Shown one piece after another: positions 1-9,957 of a stretch of DNA of 61,739 bases. The stretch's first letter is position 1. Each line of letters opens with the position of its first letter. The stretch covers positions 1 through 61,739 of the forward strand of contig NZ_VIGW01000015.1 in assembly GCF_007858435.1 (NCBI RefSeq), given 5' to 3'. Both the position numbers and the translations under genes were made by a program. This stretch comes from Tsukamurella asaccharolytica. Its GTDB lineage: Bacteria > Actinomycetota > Actinomycetes > Mycobacteriales > Mycobacteriaceae. Under the pieces are notes generated by a model. The model saw nothing but the letters and a program-made list of their open reading frames with translations, did not search any database and had not been told where the DNA came from.

Positions 1-154
1 GAGTCTCCACCGCAACACGCGAACCGGGATCCTCCGCAAGCAGAGCATCCAGAATCGAATCCGAGATCGCATCACAGATCTTGTCCGGATGACCCTCGGT
101 CACCGACTCACTGGTGAACAGGCGGTGGGCGGAACTTGCGGAACCGGAAACCAC
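1..154 (-). CDS. metK: S-adenosylmethionine synthetase, 5' fragment (runs off left edge)
   Basis: This is the first 51 codons of SAM synthetase, which makes S-adenosylmethionine from methionine and ATP in the cytoplasm. The family N-terminal motif [15 protein letters not shown] followed by [14 protein letters not shown] is plain to see. I place the start at GTG 154-152, because GAGAGGA lies 9 nt upstream and the frame has no ATG. It begins 38 nt after the coaBC stop, the usual actinobacterial order. Codon use is odd for this GC-rich locus (GAT in four of five Asp codons). The sequence stops at about residue 44 of the E. coli protein. A separate 3' metK fragment lies at the right end of the window; the two do not overlap. 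Confidence 0.95.
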   Translation of the reverse strand, partial: MVSGSASSAHRLFTSESVTEGHPDKICDAISDSILDALLAEDPGSRVAVET

Positions 155-192
155 TTCGGACGTCCTCTCGATGGTGTTTGCGATTGGAAAGG

Positions 193-1431
193 CTAGCGGG
201 CTGCGCGCACCCGCGCGACGGCGGCATCCAGTATGCGCGCGGCCATGGCCGACTTCGAGCCGAGGGGCAGGGCGGTCTCGCCGCCGTCCGCGCCCAGCAG
301 CCAGCCGGAGTTCTCGTCGACCTCGAAGGCACGGCCGTCGCCGACGGCGTTCAGGACCAGGAGGTCGCAGCCCTTGCGACGCAGCTTGGCCCGCCCGTAG
401 TCGAGGACGGAGCCCGACTCGTCCCCGGTCTCGGCGGCGAAGCCGACGATGACGGCGTCGGAGCGCAGGGCACCGTCGCGCCGGGCTGCGACGAGGCCCG
501 CCAGGACGTCGGGGTTTTCGATCATGGTGATCGATTCGAGCGCCTCGCTCGTACCGTCGGCGCCCTTCTTGAGCTTGGTGGTGGCAATCTCGGCGGGCCG
601 GTAGTCGGCGACCGCGGCGGCCATGATCACCAGGTCGGCGTCGACCGCGTGCTCGGCCATCGCGGCCTGCAGGTCGAGCGCGGAGGCGACGCGCACCACG
701 TCGACGGCGGACGGGTCGGCGAGGCCGATGGTGTTGCCGGCGACCAGGGTGACGCGCGCGCCGCGCTGCGCGGCGAGCCGGGCCAGCGCGTAGCCCTGCT
801 TCCCGGAGCTGCGGTTCGTCAGATAGCGGACGGGATCGAGCGCCTCCTTGGTGCCGCCGGCCGAGACGACGACCGTGCGGCCCTCGAGGTCGCGGTCGAG
901 CGCGCCGGGATGCTCCAGCAGCACATCGGCGAGGGCGCCGATCTCGTCGGGCTCGGGCAGCCGGCCCGCACCGGTGTCCTTGCCGGTGAGCCGGCCCGAG
1001 GCGGGCTCGAGGACGACGGCGCCGCGCGCGCGCAGGGTCGCGACGTTCGCGCGCGTGGCCGGGTGCTCCCACATCTCCGTGTGCATGGCCGGCGCGAAGA
1101 CCACCGGGCACCGCGCGGTGAGCAGTGTGCCGGTGAGCAGGTCGTCCGCGCGGCCGTGGGCGGCGCGGGCCATGAGGTCCGCGGTCGCCGGCGCGATCAC
1201 CACGAGGTCGGCGGACTGCCCGAGGCGCACGTGCGGCACCTCGGGGATCGACTCGAAGACCCCCGTCTGGACGGGGTTGCCCGACAGCGCCTCCCACGTG
1301 GCTGCGCCGACGAACTTGAGCGCGGACTCGGTGGGGATCACCCGCACCTCGTGCCCGCGCTCAGTGAAGTGCCGGACCAGGGCGCACGCCTTGTAGGCGG
1401 CGATGCCGCCGCCGACGCCGACGATGATCAT
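193..1431 (-). CDS. coaBC: Bifunctional phosphopantothenoylcysteine decarboxylase/phosphopantothenate-cysteine ligase
   Basis: CoaBC carries out two steps of coenzyme A synthesis: CTP-dependent joining of cysteine to phosphopantothenate, then FMN-dependent decarboxylation to phosphopantetheine. The 412-residue protein has the N-terminal flavoprotein CoaC half ([11 protein letters not shown] near residue 5, the [12 protein letters not shown] segment, PAMHTEMW as the substrate-recognition clamp) and the C-terminal CoaB ligase half, starting near [18 protein letters not shown] with RSSGKQG. The ATG is 11 nt after the rpoZ stop. It is the first possible start, since a TAA lies in frame just upstream. 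It belongs to the run gmk-rpoZ-coaBC-metK and is probably co-transcribed with it. Confidence 0.96.
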   Translation of the reverse strand: MIIVGVGGGIAAYKACALVRHFTERGHEVRVIPTESALKFVGAATWEALSGNPVQTGVFESIPEVPHVRLGQSADLVVIAPATADLMARAAHGRADDLLTGTLLTARCPVVFAPAMHTEMWEHPATRANVATLRARGAVVLEPASGRLTGKDTGAGRLPEPDEIGALADVLLEHPGALDRDLEGRTVVVSAGGTKEALDPVRYLTNRSSGKQGYALARLAAQRGARVTLVAGNTIGLADPSAVDVVRVASALDLQAAMAEHAVDADLVIMAAAVADYRPAEIATTKLKKGADGTSEALESITMIENPDVLAGLVAARRDGALRSDAVIVGFAAETGDESGSVLDYGRAKLRRKGCDLLVLNAVGDGRAFEVDENSGWLLGADGGETALPLGSKSAMAARILDAAVARVRAAR

Positions 1432-1442
1432 GGGGAGTTAGC

Positions 1443-1715
1443 TCACTCGCCCTCGGTGTGCTCCAGGAGATCCTCGTGGATCTCGCGCATGGCGATCGAC
1501 AGCGGCTTCTCGTGCAGGCCGGGCTCGACGAGCGGGCCGACGTACTCGAGGATGCCGTCGGAGAGGCTGTTGTAGTAGTCGTTGATCTGGCGCGCGCGCT
1601 TGGCCGCGTAGATCACGAGGGCGTACTTCGAGGAGGTGCGCTCGAGCAGCTCGTCGATCGGCGGGTTGGTGATGCCGAGCGGCTGGTCGTACACGGTCTC
1701 AGTGATGGTGCTCAC
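1443..1715 (-). CDS. rpoZ: RNA polymerase omega subunit
   Basis: Omega assists folding and assembly of the beta' subunit of RNA polymerase. The protein is 90 residues, close to the mycobacterial length, with the conserved core [20 protein letters not shown] followed by [10 protein letters not shown] prefer the GTG at 1715-1713 over an upstream ATG at 1733, because AGGAG lies 6 nt before the GTG and the extra residues (QRRRR) are not typical of the family. The gene sits 69 nt downstream of the gmk stop and 11 nt upstream of coaBC. Confidence 0.95.
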   Translation of the reverse strand: MSTITETVYDQPLGITNPPIDELLERTSSKYALVIYAAKRARQINDYYNSLSDGILEYVGPLVEPGLHEKPLSIAMREIHEDLLEHTEGE

Positions 1716-1784
1716 GCGTCTCCTACGTTGCAAAAAGTTACGAACTCGCTTCGTCGCCCAGTCTACGCGCTGGACGCAGCCGGT

Positions 1785-2381
1785 TTACGCCCGCTGCTCG
1801 CCGGCGCCGACCAGCAAGGATACCAAATCCGACACGGCCCGGTCCAAGTCGTCGTTGACGACGACCGCGTCGTAGTCGTCGCGCGTGGCCATCTCCGCCC
1901 GCGCGGTCTCGAGCCGGCGCTCGATCTTGGCGGCGCTCTCGGTGCCCCGGCCGCGCAACCGGCGCTCCAACTCCTCCCAGCTCGGCGGGCTCAGGAAGAC
2001 GGTGACGGCCTCCGGCAGCGCCGCCTTCACGCTGGCCGCGCCGGCGAGATCCACCTCGACCAGCACCGGCCGCCCGGCCTCGAGCGCGTCGTAGACGGGC
2101 TGCGCCGGCGTCCCCGACCGCTGCAGGCCGCCGTGGATCTCCGCCCACTCGAGGAGGGCACCGTCGGCGACGAGCCGATCGAAACCCTGCTCGCCGACGA
2201 AGTGGTAGTCCCGGCCGTCCACCTCGCCGGGGCGCGGATCGCGCGTGGTGGCGGACACCGAGAAGAACAGGTCGGGCACCTCCGAACGGAGCTTGCCGAC
2301 CACGGACGACTTACCGACGGCGGAGGGGCCGACCAGTACAACCAGTCGGCCCCTCCGGCCCGCGGGAACTTCTCCGGACAC
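1785..2381 (-). CDS. gmk: Guanylate kinase
   Basis: Guanylate kinase phosphorylates GMP to GDP with ATP. The 198-residue protein has the P-loop GPSAVGKSS at residues 18-26, the GMP-binding segment [19 protein letters not shown], and a lid region rich in arginines ([11 protein letters not shown]). The start is GTG only 6 nt after the mihF stop (TGA-CACGTA-GTG) with no clear Shine-Dalgarno sequence, so translation is probably coupled to mihF. The [14 protein letters not shown] stretch resembles the mycobacterial variant rather than the E. coli HGNYYGT. Confidence 0.95.
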   Translation of the reverse strand: MSGEVPAGRRGRLVVLVGPSAVGKSSVVGKLRSEVPDLFFSVSATTRDPRPGEVDGRDYHFVGEQGFDRLVADGALLEWAEIHGGLQRSGTPAQPVYDALEAGRPVLVEVDLAGAASVKAALPEAVTVFLSPPSWEELERRLRGRGTESAAKIERRLETARAEMATRDDYDAVVVNDDLDRAVSDLVSLLVGAGEQRA

Positions 2382-2387
2382 TACGTG

Positions 2388-2702
2388 TCAGGCGGAGAAC
2401 TTCTCGAGCAGCGCCTTGCGCTGCCGGTCGCCCAGACCCCGCACGCGGCGGGTGGGGGCGATCTCCAGCTCGGTCATCAGCTCCTGAGCCTTGACCTTGC
2501 CCACCTTGGGCAGGGCCTCGAGCAGGGCCGAGACCTTCATCTTGCCGAGAACCTCATCGGTCTCCGCATCCTTCAGCACCTGCTGCAGGGTGGTGCCGCC
2601 GCTCTTCAGCCGGTTCTTCAGCTCGGCGCGTGCACGACGAGCGGCAGCTGCCTTCTCCAGAGCAGCGGCGCGCTGCTCGTCGGTCAACTGGGGAAGGGCC
2701 AC
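2388..2702 (-). CDS. mihF: Integration host factor, actinobacterial type (mIHF)
   Basis: mIHF is the nucleoid-associated DNA-bending protein of actinobacteria, unrelated to the E. coli IHF heterodimer. The 104-residue product begins VALPQLTDEQRAAALEKA and has the family's basic helix and the helix-hairpin-helix-like stretch LLEALPKVGKVKAQELM, ending RGLGDRQRKALLEKFSA. The start is GTG at 2702-2700 with GGAGGA 6 nt upstream. A longer open frame extends 53 codons further but lacks family similarity there. Its gmk neighbour is conserved, but pyrF, the usual other neighbour, is 21 kb away because of the one-carbon island. Confidence 0.95.
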   Translation of the reverse strand: MALPQLTDEQRAAALEKAAAARRARAELKNRLKSGGTTLQQVLKDAETDEVLGKMKVSALLEALPKVGKVKAQELMTELEIAPTRRVRGLGDRQRKALLEKFSA

Positions 2703-3028
2703 GATTCCTCCGTCTTCGATGTACTTAGGTCTTTGCCGCGAACTTGCGACTCCTGCGACCGTACCCACGATTCGCTCGGGATGGGAACCCCACCCCCCTC
2801 TCACCTGCGGTTTGGCGGTGCTGTACGCGCTCGCGAAGTCCGGCGGCACGAGCCCGCGCACCCGGCGCGTGTTGCAATCGAGAGCCGTTGCCCCGCAATG
2901 CTTTCAGAACGGCAAGACCGAATCAGGAACGACCGCACCATGTGACGGGTGAAACTCATGTGACCTGCGAAAATACCTGCGGTTCCCGGCGGGCCCGGGC
3001 GTGTCGGCGCCCCGGCGAAGTGGACCGA
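2703..3028. other. Intergenic, left edge of the one-carbon island
   Basis: These 326 bases lie between the mihF start and the end of the GntR gene. I see no convincing gene, tRNA or hairpin terminator. A weak minus-strand -10-like box (TACGGT, 2763-2758) about 60 nt before mihF could belong to its promoter, but no good -35 box accompanies it. The left boundary of the inserted island must lie here; I see no direct repeat or attachment-site core. Confidence 0.5.
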
Positions 3029-3709
3029 TCAGCCGCCCGCGGACTCCCGGAGGACGCGCCGGACATCCTCCTCGAACCCCACCACGTGCTCGAGAGCGCG
3101 GGCCTCGGCCGCCTGCACATCGCCCGCGGCGATCGCTCGGAGCAACGCCGCATGTTCCCGGACGTGCGCGACCAGGCTCTCCAGGCGATCGAGGAACAGA
3201 CACCAGATCCGAGTGGCGTGCGCGTCCTGACAGATCAGGACGTCTTCGAGGAAGGGATTCCCACTCGCGCGATAGATCCGCCGGTGCAGCTGCACATCGA
3301 GCAGGAGGATGTCGCGCCGGGACGAGGCCTGGTCGATACCCTCGACATCGTCGGCGAGGGCGAGGAGCTCCTCCCCGTCCTCAGGACCGGAGTTGGCGGC
3401 GGCCAAGCCGGCGGCCAAGGGTTCGAGCTGTTTCCGGATGGTCGAGATGTGGCTGAGGTCGGCGATGTCCACCCCGGTGGCGAACGTCCCGCGGCGGGGA
3501 TACGCCACCACCAGCCGGTCCCGCTCGAGGCGCTTGAGCGCCTCGCGCACGGGGGTCCGGCCGAATCCGAGCTCGGCGGCGAGCCGCTCGTCACTGATCG
3601 GGTCACCCGGGGCGATGTCGAGCAGCATCAATCGCTCGCAGATGTGCTCGTAGGCGACCTGCGCGTTCGTCGCCGCCGTCCCCGCATCAGAGATACTCAC
3701 GACCGTCAT
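3029..3709 (-). CDS. GntR-family regulator, FadR subfamily (FCD domain)
   Basis: A 226-residue DNA-binding repressor with an N-terminal winged helix (about residues 15-80; ISDERLAAELGFGRTPVREA is the recognition helix) and a C-terminal all-helical FCD effector domain. The FCD metal ligands look intact: the D-x3-H of LLDVQLHRRIY, the His of REHAALL and the His of ALEHVVG. I chose the ATG at 3709 (AGGA 7 nt upstream) rather than the ATG at 3769. It is divergent from soxB, and the palindrome TGATATATCA lies between them, so it is the natural candidate for control of the sox operon and itself. The same palindrome precedes purU and the BCCT transporter. The effector is unknown; a pathway intermediate such as sarcosine or dimethylglycine is a guess. 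Confidence 0.88.
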   Translation of the reverse strand: MTVVSISDAGTAATNAQVAYEHICERLMLLDIAPGDPISDERLAAELGFGRTPVREALKRLERDRLVVAYPRRGTFATGVDIADLSHISTIRKQLEPLAAGLAAANSGPEDGEELLALADDVEGIDQASSRRDILLLDVQLHRRIYRASGNPFLEDVLICQDAHATRIWCLFLDRLESLVAHVREHAALLRAIAAGDVQAAEARALEHVVGFEEDVRRVLRESAGG

Positions 3710-3755
3710 CCATCGATCCTCGCGTGCATCGTTCGCGGCCGGTTCCGCGAATCCA

Positions 3756-3785
3756 TTGACCCGTTCCACCTCGACACTCTACGCT
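3756..3785 (+). promoter_or_regulatory. Putative sox operon promoter
   Basis: TTGACC (3756-3761), an 18-bp spacer, and TACGCT (3780-3785). The layout matches the candidate promoters before purU and the BCCT transporter, each followed by the same palindrome. Not tested experimentally. Confidence 0.6.
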
Positions 3786-3795
3786 ACCGTCAGAC

Positions 3796-3805
3796 TGATA
3801 TATCA
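3796..3805. promoter_or_regulatory. Palindromic operator TGATATATCA, copy 1
   Basis: A perfect 10-bp palindrome starting 11 bp after the -10 box of the sox promoter, at or just past the expected transcription start. Identical copies occur at 14562-14571 and 22043-22052. Palindromes of this size are typical GntR/FCD sites, and the GntR gene at 3029-3709 is adjacent. Confidence 0.7.
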
Positions 3806-3875
3806 ACCTCCGACCTGACGGCTCGCGCCGTCGCCTCGGACACCTGTCCCCCACTACCGACACGGAGTCGAGCCG

Positions 3876-5108
3876 ATGCCCTCATCGCCCCCCGGCGCTC
3901 ATCTGCCTGATCATCCAGACTTCCTGTGGCGCAATCCCGAGCCACGCAAGAGCTACGACGTCGTGATCATCGGCGGCGGCGGTCACGGCCTGGCCACCGC
4001 CCACTACCTCGCCCGCAACCACGGCATCACCAATGTCGCGGTCCTGGAGAAGGGGTGGCTGGCCGGCGGCAACATGGCCCGCAACACCACCCTGATCCGC
4101 TCCAACTACCTGTGGGACGAGAGCGCGCGGATCTACGATCACTCGCTCACACTCTGGGAGGGACTCGAGGAGGAACTCGACTACCCGATCCTGTTCAGCC
4201 AGCGCGGCGTGCTCAACCTCGCGCACTCGCTGCAGGACGTGCGCGACAGCGTGCGCCGGGTGGAGGCCAACAAGCTCAACGGCATCGACGCCGAGTGGAT
4301 CGGCCCCGAGGACGTCCAACGCCTCTGCCCGATCGTCAACATCAGCCAGGACATCCGCTACCCGGTCATGGGAGCGACCTACCAGGCGCGCGCGGGCATA
4401 GCCAAGCACGACTACGTGGCCTGGGGCCTGGCCCGCAGCGCCGATCGCGCGGGCATCGACATCATCCAGGGCTGCGAGGTCACCGGCTTCACCACCGACG
4501 GTGACCGGGTCACCGGTGTGCGCACCACCCGCGGCGACATCGGCGCCGGCCGGATCGCGTTGTGCGCCGCCGGGCACTCCGCGGTCCTGGCCGGGATGCT
4601 GGACTTCCGCATCCCCGTGCAGAGTCACCCCCTGCAGGCCCTGGTCTCGGAGTTGCTCGAGCCCGTTCACCCGACCATCGTGATGTCCAATGCGGTGCAC
4701 GTCTACGTCTCGCAGGCACACAAGGGCGAACTCGTGATGGGCGCCGGCGTCGACTCCTACGTCGGGTACGGCCAGCGCGGCGCGTTCCACATCATCGAAC
4801 GGCAGATGGCGGCCGCGGTGGAACTGTTCCCCGTGTTCGCTCGCGCCCACCTCCTGCGCTCCTGGGCGGGCATCGTCGACGTCACCCCCGACGCCTCGCC
4901 CATCGTGGGGCGGACGCCGTACGAGAACGTCTTCCTCAATTGCGGCTGGGGCACCGGCGGCTTCAAGGCCACGCCGGGCATCGGCTGGTGCTTCGCCGAC
5001 ACGGTCGCCAACGGCGCCCCGCACCCGTACGTCGCCCCGTTCGCCCTCGACCGGTTCACCTCCGGCGCGCTCGTCGACGAGCACGGCGCCGCAGCCGTCG
5101 CCCACTAA
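3876..5108 (+). CDS. soxB: Heterotetrameric sarcosine oxidase, beta subunit
   Basis: SoxB carries the catalytic site that oxidises the N-methyl group of sarcosine, producing glycine and a one-carbon unit that SoxA loads on tetrahydrofolate. The 410-residue protein has the dinucleotide fold [14 protein letters not shown] (about residues 29-42) for non-covalent FAD, and [10 protein letters not shown], whose His178 matches the family's covalent FMN attachment residue. It closes with [19 protein letters not shown], typical of the beta subunit. It is the first gene of the operon soxB-soxD-soxA-soxG-mscR-MBL hydrolase and follows a palindromic operator by about 70 bp. Confidence 0.95.
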   Translation: MPSSPPGAHLPDHPDFLWRNPEPRKSYDVVIIGGGGHGLATAHYLARNHGITNVAVLEKGWLAGGNMARNTTLIRSNYLWDESARIYDHSLTLWEGLEEELDYPILFSQRGVLNLAHSLQDVRDSVRRVEANKLNGIDAEWIGPEDVQRLCPIVNISQDIRYPVMGATYQARAGIAKHDYVAWGLARSADRAGIDIIQGCEVTGFTTDGDRVTGVRTTRGDIGAGRIALCAAGHSAVLAGMLDFRIPVQSHPLQALVSELLEPVHPTIVMSNAVHVYVSQAHKGELVMGAGVDSYVGYGQRGAFHIIERQMAAAVELFPVFARAHLLRSWAGIVDVTPDASPIVGRTPYENVFLNCGWGTGGFKATPGIGWCFADTVANGAPHPYVAPFALDRFTSGALVDEHGAAAVAH

Positions 5109-5135
5109 GTAGTCCACGCCGAGAAAGGCCGGCTC

Positions 5136-5423
5136 ATGCAACTCATACCCTGCCCCTGGTGCGGCCCCCGAGAGGAGGTCGAGTTCCACTTCGGCGGCGA
5201 GGCCCACGTGGCCTACCCGGCGGACCCCGCCGCGCTCGACGACCGCGAATGGGCCGAATTCGTCTTCTACCGGGCCAACCCCGCCGGCGCGCTCGACGAG
5301 CAGTGGTACCACTCGGCGGGCTGTCGCCGCTGGTTCACCGCCGTCCGCGACACCGTCACCTACCGGTTCCAGAGCGTCGACCGGCCCGGCGCCGCCCACC
5401 CGAACGGGCGGACCCGCGCATGA
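5136..5423 (+). CDS. soxD: Sarcosine oxidase, delta subunit (zinc-binding)
   Basis: The small zinc-binding subunit of tetrameric sarcosine oxidase. In 95 residues it shows the expected metal ligands CPWCG (Cys6, Cys9), with His59 and Cys63 in YHSAGCRRWF. It also has the family strand EFHFGGEAHVAYP. It starts 27 nt after soxB (AAAGG upstream), and its TGA overlaps the soxA ATG by four bases, indicating coupled translation. Confidence 0.94.
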   Translation: MQLIPCPWCGPREEVEFHFGGEAHVAYPADPAALDDREWAEFVFYRANPAGALDEQWYHSAGCRRWFTAVRDTVTYRFQSVDRPGAAHPNGRTRA

Positions 5424-8248
5424 GCGCCCGGTTCCGCACCCCGTCCGGCGGCCACATCGACCGCGACCGCGAAGTGCGGTTCACCTTCGACGGCACCGTC
5501 TACACCGGACATCCCGGCGACACCGTGGCGTCGGCCCTGCTCGCGCACGGTGTGCACGCGGTCGCGAGCAGCGTCAAGCTCGGGCGGCCCCGCGGCGTCT
5601 CCGCCGCCTGGGCCGAGGACTCCGGCGGCCTGATCCAGGTCGAGCATCCGTTCCCCGAGCCCATGCTGCTCGCGGCGACCACCGAGATCACGGACGGTCT
5701 GGTCACCGTCGGGCTCCCCGGGCAGGGGCGCCTGGCCACCGAGCCCGACCCCGCGCGGTACGACGCGCGGCACCTGCACTGCGACGTCCTGGTCGTCGGG
5801 GCCGGACCCGCCGGCCTCGCCGCGGCGGTCGTCGCCGCCCGCCGGGGCGACCGGGTGGTGCTGGTCGACGAGCGGCCCCAGCCTGGCGGCTCCCTCGCCG
5901 CCGAGCCCGCGGGCGCCGCCCAGGAGTGGGTCCGCGAGACCGTCGCCGAGCTGGACGGCTACCGGGACGTCACGCACCTGCAACGCACCACCGCGTTCGG
6001 CCACTACGACGACGGCTTCATGCTCGCGCTCGAACGCCGCACCGATCACCTCGGCGTCACCGACCCCACCGTCGCCCGACAGCGCGTGTGGCGGATCCGG
6101 GCCGCCGAGACGGTGATCGCGACCGGCGCGCACGAGCGACCGATCGTCTTCGCCGGCAACGACCGTCCCGGCGTCATGCTGGCCGCGAGCGCCCGCGACT
6201 TCCTGCACCGCTACGGCGTGCTGGTGGGTGAACGGGTGGTGGTGTTCACCACCGGCGACGCCGCCTACCGCGCCGCCTTCGACCTGCAGGACGCGGGCGT
6301 GGCGATCACGGCGATCGTCGACGCCCGGCCGCAGGCCCCCGCCCGACTCGCCGCCGCGTGCGCCGAGCGCGGCATCGACCTGCGTGCCGGCACGGTCGTG
6401 GTCGCCGCGCACGGCGAGACCCGGGTCACGGGCGTCGACGTCGCGGCCGACGGTGCCGCCGACGACACGGTCGAGCGCCTGGACTGCGACACGGTGCTGG
6501 TCAGCGGTGGGTGGAATCCCGCGGTGCACCTGTTCTCCCAGGTCCGCGGGCGACTGCGGTTCGACGACGCGCTCGGCGCGTTCGTCCCCGCCGAACCGGT
6601 CGAGCACGTGAGCGTCGTCGGCGCGGCGACCGGCAGTTTCGACACCGCCGGGTGCCTGCGCGCCGGCGCCGCCGCCGTGCGCGGCGAGGTCACCGTCCCC
6701 GCCGCGCTCGACGGTGCCGCACCGGACGCGCCGTCGCGGGTGCTGTGGCGGGTCGCCGCTGCGGATCCCACGGTGTCGTTCGTCGACGTCCAACGCGACG
6801 TCACCGTGACCGAGGTGACCCGCGCCATCGGAGCCGGGATGAATTCAATGGAGCACATCAAGCGCTACACCACTCTCGGTACCGCACACGACCAGGGCAA
6901 GACGTCGGGCGTGATCGCGTCCGGGATCACCGCGGAGGTCCTCGGCGTGGCCGTCGGGGACCTCGGCACCACCACCTTCCGCCCGCCGTACACGCCGGTC
7001 GCCTTCGCGGCGCTCGCCGGCCGATCCCGCGGCGACCTGTTCGACCCGGTCCGGACCACGGCCGTGCACGACTGGCACGTCGCGCGGGGCGCGGTCTTCG
7101 AGGACGTCGGGCAGTGGAAGCGTCCCCGGTACTACCCGCTGACCGGCCCGGACGACGCGGTCGAGGACATGGACACCGCCGTGCTGCGCGAATGCGCGGC
7201 GGTCCGCCGCGGCGTCGGCATCCTGGACGGCTCCACGCTCGGCAAGATCGACGTGCGCGGCGCGGACTCCGGATGGTTCATGGACATGATGTACACGAAC
7301 CTGATGAGCACGCTCAAGCCCGGATTCATCCGGTACGGCGTGATGTGCGGCGTCGACGGGATGGTGATCGATGACGGCACCGTCATGCGGATCGCCGACG
7401 ACCACTACATCGCGTTCACGACCACCGGCGGCGCCGCCACCATCCTCGAGTGGATGGAGCAATGGCTCCAGACCGAGTGGCCGCATCTGGACGTCTTCCT
7501 CACCTCCGTGACCGACCACTGGCAGACCTACCCCGTGGTGGGCCCGAAGTCGCGGGAACTCCTCGGCCGCGTGGTCCAGGACGTGGACCTGAGCAACGAG
7601 GCGTTCGGCTTCATGCAGGGGCGCGACGGCCACATCGCCGGCGTCGCGGTCCGCCTGGGCCGGGTCAGCTTCTCGGGTGAGCTGGCCTTCGAAGTGAACG
7701 TCGAGGGCCGGTACGCGCCGATCGTGTGGGACGCGATCATCGCGGCCGGCGCCGACCTCGGACTGACCCCGTACGGCACGGAGACCATGCACGTGCTGCG
7801 CGCGGAGAAGGGGTACCCGATCATCGGGCAGGACACGGACGGGACGGTCACCCCGCAGGACCTGGGCATGAGCTGGGCGGTGTCGAAGAAGAAGCCCGAC
7901 TTCCTGGGCAAGCGATCGTTCGCCCGCGAGGAGAACGCGAACCCGCAGCGCAAGCAGTTCGTCGGGCTGTTGCCGAGCGACGGGGTCACCGTCCTTCCCG
8001 AGGGCGCGCAGATCATCGAGTTCGTCGAGGGCGGCGTGCTGCCTCCGCCGCCGGTCCCGATGCTCGGCCACGTGACCTCCAGCTACCGCAGCGCGGAGCT
8101 GGACCGACCGTTCGCGCTGGCACTGGTCCGTGCCGGCCACTCCCGCACCGGCGACGTCGTGCACGCCGTCGTGGACGGGACCCCGGTTCCGGTCGAGGTG
8201 ACCGGCACCGTCTTCGTCGACCCCGAGGGAGCCCGCCGTGACGGATGA
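5420..8248 (+). CDS. soxA: Sarcosine oxidase, alpha subunit
   Basis: SoxA (942 residues, usual size) binds NAD and transfers the methyl-derived carbon to tetrahydrofolate to form 5,10-methylene-THF. Domains in order: an N-terminal Fer2-like fold (about 15-105), a flavoprotein-type dinucleotide domain with VLVVGAGPAGLAAA (GAGPAG 127-132) and VIATGAHERPIVFAGNDRPG, and a C-terminal aminomethyltransferase (GcvT-like) domain from about residue 540, including AFEVNVEGRYA and GLTPYGTETMHVLRAEKG. I chose the ATG that overlaps the soxD stop; a much longer open frame upstream is an out-of-frame GC artefact. Confidence 0.95.
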   Translation: MSARFRTPSGGHIDRDREVRFTFDGTVYTGHPGDTVASALLAHGVHAVASSVKLGRPRGVSAAWAEDSGGLIQVEHPFPEPMLLAATTEITDGLVTVGLPGQGRLATEPDPARYDARHLHCDVLVVGAGPAGLAAAVVAARRGDRVVLVDERPQPGGSLAAEPAGAAQEWVRETVAELDGYRDVTHLQRTTAFGHYDDGFMLALERRTDHLGVTDPTVARQRVWRIRAAETVIATGAHERPIVFAGNDRPGVMLAASARDFLHRYGVLVGERVVVFTTGDAAYRAAFDLQDAGVAITAIVDARPQAPARLAAACAERGIDLRAGTVVVAAHGETRVTGVDVAADGAADDTVERLDCDTVLVSGGWNPAVHLFSQVRGRLRFDDALGAFVPAEPVEHVSVVGAATGSFDTAGCLRAGAAAVRGEVTVPAALDGAAPDAPSRVLWRVAAADPTVSFVDVQRDVTVTEVTRAIGAGMNSMEHIKRYTTLGTAHDQGKTSGVIASGITAEVLGVAVGDLGTTTFRPPYTPVAFAALAGRSRGDLFDPVRTTAVHDWHVARGAVFEDVGQWKRPRYYPLTGPDDAVEDMDTAVLRECAAVRRGVGILDGSTLGKIDVRGADSGWFMDMMYTNLMSTLKPGFIRYGVMCGVDGMVIDDGTVMRIADDHYIAFTTTGGAATILEWMEQWLQTEWPHLDVFLTSVTDHWQTYPVVGPKSRELLGRVVQDVDLSNEAFGFMQGRDGHIAGVAVRLGRVSFSGELAFEVNVEGRYAPIVWDAIIAAGADLGLTPYGTETMHVLRAEKGYPIIGQDTDGTVTPQDLGMSWAVSKKKPDFLGKRSFAREENANPQRKQFVGLLPSDGVTVLPEGAQIIEFVEGGVLPPPPVPMLGHVTSSYRSAELDRPFALALVRAGHSRTGDVVHAVVDGTPVPVEVTGTVFVDPEGARRDG

Positions 8249-8828
8249 CAACCCGATCAGCCCGCTCGGCGCGCGCGCCGCGACCCTGATCCCCGGCCTC
8301 ACGGAGGAGCGGTACGCCGCGATGGTGACGGTGTGGGCGCGCGCCGACGCCGTGGCCGCCACCGGTGCGGAACTCGGCGTGGCACTGCCGACGGTGCCGG
8401 GCACCGCCGCGGTGGCCGGGAACCGGACCGTCGTGTGGATGGGCCCCGAGGAGTGGCTGGTCCTCGACCGCGAGGTGCCGCCCGAGGACATCATCGCCGC
8501 CACCACCGCCGCGGCGGCAGCGGTGGACGTCACGAGCCAGCGGATCGCGCTGCGCCTGCGCGCCCCGTGGGCGCGCGATGTCCTGGCCGCGGGCTGCGCG
8601 ATCGACCTGCATCCGAGCCGGTTCGGCGCCGTCGACGGCGCGGGGCCGGGCGTCGTGAGCGCCGTGCAGACCAACCTGGCGCTCGCCACCGTGGTCGTGA
8701 TGGCGAACCCGCCCGGCGACGGGGAGCGGGCCGGAGACGACGTCACCGTTCTGGTGCGGTCGACCTTCTGCCGGTACCTCGTCGACTGGCTCGCCGATGC
8801 CGCCGCCGAAGACCTGCGCACCGCCTGA
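8238..8828 (+). CDS. soxG: Sarcosine oxidase, gamma subunit
   Basis: The gamma subunit is related to the C-terminal part of GcvT-like proteins and completes the SoxBDAG tetramer. The 196-residue product has the recognisable [13 protein letters not shown] and [12 protein letters not shown] segments. It starts at GTG inside the last codons of soxA (11-bp overlap). Next comes mscR after a 43-bp gap with an AAGGAG ribosome binding site. Confidence 0.92.
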   Translation: MTDDNPISPLGARAATLIPGLTEERYAAMVTVWARADAVAATGAELGVALPTVPGTAAVAGNRTVVWMGPEEWLVLDREVPPEDIIAATTAAAAAVDVTSQRIALRLRAPWARDVLAAGCAIDLHPSRFGAVDGAGPGVVSAVQTNLALATVVVMANPPGDGERAGDDVTVLVRSTFCRYLVDWLADAAAEDLRTA

Positions 8829-8871
8829 TCCGCCCACCCGCGACACCACCACCCCATCGAAGGAGTTCCCC

Positions 8872-9957
8872 ATGCCTCAGAACGTCCGCGGCGTCATCGC
8901 ACGCAGCAAGGGCGCGCCCGTCGAGGTCACCACGATCGTGATTCCCGACCCCGGGCCGGGCGAGGTCGTGGTGGACATCGCCTCGTGCGGCGTCTGCCAC
9001 ACCGATCTCACCTACCGCGACGGCGGAATCAACGACGAGTTCCCGTTCCTGCTCGGCCACGAGGCCGCCGGCCGCGTGGAGTCCGTCGGCGAGGGCGTGA
9101 CCTCCGTCGTGCCGGGCGATTTCGTGATCCTGAACTGGCGCGCAGTGTGCGGCCAGTGCCGGGCCTGCAAGCGGGGCCGCCCGCAGTACTGTTTCGACAC
9201 CCACAACGCCACGCAGCGAATGACCCTGGAGGACGGCACCGAGCTCACCCCCGCGCTGGGCATCGGTGCCTTCGCCGACAAGACCCTGGTCCACGAGGGC
9301 CAGTGCACGATCGTCGACGAATCGGCCGATCCGGCGGTCGTCGGCCTGCTGGGCTGCGGCGTCATGGCCGGCCTCGGCGCCGCGGTGAACACCGGCAACG
9401 TCGGCCGCGGTGATTCCGTGGCGGTGATCGGGTGCGGCGGCGTCGGCGACGCCGCGATCATGGGTGCCCGGCTCGCCGGAGCCCGCCGGATCATCGCCGT
9501 GGACCGCGACCCGAACAAGCTGGCCGCGGCCGTGGAGCTGGGCGCGACCCACACCGTCGACGCGTCGCAGGCGGACACCGTCGAGGCGATCCAGGAGCTC
9601 ACCGACGGCTACGGCACCGACGTGGTGATCGACGCCGTGGGCCGCCCGGAGACCTGGAAGCAGGCGTTCTACGCCCGCGACCTGGCGGGCACCGTCGTCC
9701 TGGTGGGCGTCCCCACGCCGGACATGACGCTGGAGATGCCGCTCGTCGACTTCTTCTCCCGCGGCGGCGCCCTCAAGTCCAGCTGGTACGGCGACTGCCT
9801 GCCCAGCCGCGACTTCCCCATGCTGGTGGACCTGTACCTGCAGGGCCGGCTCCCGCTGGAGAAGTTCGTCACCGAGCGCATCTCCATCGACCAGGTCGAG
9901 GACGCGTTCCACGCGATGCACGGCGGTACCGTGCTGCGCTCGGTGGTCGAGCTGTGA
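8872..9957 (+). CDS. mscR: S-(hydroxymethyl)mycothiol dehydrogenase
   Basis: A zinc-dependent medium-chain dehydrogenase that oxidises the formaldehyde-mycothiol adduct with NAD. The 361-residue protein has the catalytic-zinc motifs CGVCHTDL and [15 protein letters not shown], the structural-zinc set [15 protein letters not shown], and the Rossmann motif [11 protein letters not shown]. The family name rests on overall likeness to mycobacterial MscR and on the operon: betaine demethylation steps encoded nearby release formaldehyde. The ATG has AAGGAG about 8 nt upstream. A generic alcohol dehydrogenase is the alternative. Confidence 0.88.
   Translation: MPQNVRGVIARSKGAPVEVTTIVIPDPGPGEVVVDIASCGVCHTDLTYRDGGINDEFPFLLGHEAAGRVESVGEGVTSVVPGDFVILNWRAVCGQCRACKRGRPQYCFDTHNATQRMTLEDGTELTPALGIGAFADKTLVHEGQCTIVDESADPAVVGLLGCGVMAGLGAAVNTGNVGRGDSVAVIGCGGVGDAAIMGARLAGARRIIAVDRDPNKLAAAVELGATHTVDASQADTVEAIQELTDGYGTDVVIDAVGRPETWKQAFYARDLAGTVVLVGVPTPDMTLEMPLVDFFSRGGALKSSWYGDCLPSRDFPMLVDLYLQGRLPLEKFVTERISIDQVEDAFHAMHGGTVLRSVVEL

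Noticed and set aside
136-1575. Long plus-strand open frame opposite coaBC, and similar very long frames elsewhere (for example 15567-18131 minus, 22151-23368 minus, 25373-28099 plus).
   Set aside because: They are antisense to well-supported conserved genes, have no family motifs and show the Ala/Arg/Gly/Pro-rich composition of GC-driven shadow frames.
4562-5419. An in-frame extension that would make soxA start 286 codons earlier.
   Set aside because: It overlaps soxB and soxD out of frame and lacks homology; the ATG overlapping the soxD stop fits SoxA size and family start.
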